DNA of 64,000 nt, taken from Paralichthys olivaceus. Its lineage: Eukaryota; Chordata; Actinopteri; Pleuronectiformes; Paralichthyidae. Made by a program: the position numbers and the translations under genes. Shown one piece after another: positions 62,537-64,000 of the stretch. The notes beneath the pieces are model-generated. The model was not told the origin of the DNA, did not search any database, and saw nothing but the letters and a program-made list of their open reading frames with translations. Numbering within the stretch: position 1 is the first letter of the stretch; every line of letters starts with the position of its first letter. The DNA lies in the NCBI RefSeq assembly GCF_024713975.1, contig NC_091098.1:27366816-27430815 (forward strand), in the 5' to 3' direction.

Positions 62537-64000
62537 GTGAGTCCACGCTCTGTTTGCTGCTCGCTCACCGCTCATGTCGGGGCTTCTGCAGTGTTTGCTC
62601 TCTCACGCTCTTACTTCTACTCACACTCTCGTCTCACCTTCTAACCATGTTTGAGAACGCTAAACATGTCCGTCGTCTGTGTTTGACTTCGTGTCTGGCG
62701 GGAGGTCGTTTATCTGTCGCAGGTCTCACCTGTAACCATTATCAGGCACATTTTTATATAAGATGAGTTCAGTCTCGTTCATTTGAAAATATATTTGACC
62801 CTGTTGAGGAACCTGCTGGGATTTACAGAAGGGGTTTAAAAGAAACAGTCTGATACCGTCTGTCTGTAGTTTGAGAGAGAGCCTGGTGTTTACTCTACTA
62901 CACCTTATCTTCAGCTATTGAATTATGGGGAAGTGTAAATAGTGCTGGGCCTCTGACATCCCCTCATGTGTGTTACACTTCTTAAGATCTTAAATTTACT
63001 GAATCCTGCAGGAGTCCAGGTTTATTCTGGAGACCACAGTGTTACCACATCTTGCTGTTTGTGATATGAACGAACACAGTCATCGTTCTCTCTTTCACAT
63101 GGATCTGCATTAGACTCCTCTGATCACCAGTGATGGAAACATTAACTTGCTGAGCTTTCGTGATGTCGAACGTGACGCACCAGTTTTTGTTTCAGTGTTA
63201 ATGTGATGAAATACTTTTCATTATTGCATCAAACTAAAAATGCAAGAAAGCTCTAAAGAAATAATGATCAGAGCTGCTTTTCATTTCCAATAGGTGGTCG
63301 GCTTTACAATTCTATCTTTACAACCTGTATTCACATTTTCAACTTGGATTTGGAATGTGATGCTTTCAGGTTCAGGAATTAGGAGACACAGGATTGATTT
63401 GAATGGAGATCAGCTGTTATGTCTCTTTCTGTTTGTTATGTTTTTTAATCACCATCGTCCATCTGTCCGCTGCTTCCTCTCTCAGACCCCAGGTGTCCTC
63501 TGCTTCCTCTTCATCAACATTAGTTAGATCTTTTTCTTTGCATTTGGAAAATAGAGTTTTATTCAAGCTGATTATATTATTTTCTTCTAATCTAATACTT
63601 GACTCATCCAGTCATTTAGAAATGTGCTTTATTCTGTTGTTTGTTTTACCTTGAGAGCACAAATCGACCACCTACAAATCTGACTCCGTTGATAAGCACT
63701 TACTGGTGTTGTTTGCACGTCACGTAATGAGCCTGAGGGAGGAAGTAATGGTGTGTTGAGTGCCTGATGCCGGATGTGGCCGGTAAAAGAGGCAGTTTAC
63801 TGGCTGGGTCTGAATCTGTCTCTGGGACATGAAGCCCACAGACGGAAAAATTGAGATAAAAGATATATCTCATTGTCCGAGTCATAGGTTTCATGTGTTT
63901 ATATCAGAGACAGAGCTCCATTGTGCGCTAATGGAAATTTGCTGGTCACAGCGTTGGACGGTCTAAACTCTGCTCCATCTCAAAAGAGCAAATTAGCTCC
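62537..64000 (+). other. tpd52l2 intron 4, to window edge
   Basis: No exon matching the C-terminal half of TPD52L2 was found up to the edge. The sequence is AT-rich and without a recognisable element. Confidence 0.55.

Overview
The window is a gene-rich stretch of a ray-finned fish nuclear genome, probably a percomorph teleost. The evidence is vertebrate genes with short GT-AG introns, very dense CA/TG microsatellites, many intronic minisatellites, and degenerate dispersed repeats of kinds common in teleosts. No bacterial, plasmid, phage or CRISPR feature was seen. I rebuilt five protein-coding genes by joining exons at splice sites and checking that the reading frame is kept.

Layout. (1) 2-24977 (+): most of laminin alpha-5 (lama5), entering inside the N-terminal EGF-like repeats. 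It has 68 exons in the window, and together they give exactly 3150 codons including the stop. (2) 26348-29277 (-): adrm1 (Rpn13, proteasomal ubiquitin receptor), 412 aa, convergent with lama5; the two poly(A) signals are about 50 bp apart. (3) 29800-30480: a CpG-rich segment that probably serves as a divergent promoter for adrm1 and dnajc5. (4) 38550-40100 (+): dnajc5 (cysteine string protein alpha), 196 aa, preceded by an intron of about 8 kb inside the 5' UTR. (5) 44083-51402 (+), with a further 3' exon at 52685-52819: a MuRF-type TRIM gene (RING, B-box, coiled coil, COS box) with an unusually long acidic tail and two possible last exons, one encoding a membrane anchor. (6) 55922-62536 (+): the first four coding exons of tpd52l2, which runs off the right edge.

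The genes do not form a functional pathway. They are a basement-membrane protein, a proteasome receptor, a synaptic-vesicle co-chaperone, a probable muscle-type E3 ligase and a tumour protein D52 family adaptor. In human, their recognisable orthologues lie in 20q13.33, so this looks like a conserved linkage group.

Most notable observations: a phase-matched, homologous exon pair in lama5 (3477-3615 and 4265-4394) that looks mutually exclusive; membrane-anchored versus soluble ends of the TRIM protein; a minisatellite that repeats a splice-acceptor motif 20 times up to the real acceptor; introns with CA repeats after the donor and TG repeats before the acceptor; and a 75-bp minisatellite in tpd52l2 intron 1 whose units look like small pseudo-exons and are organised in a 14-unit duplication.
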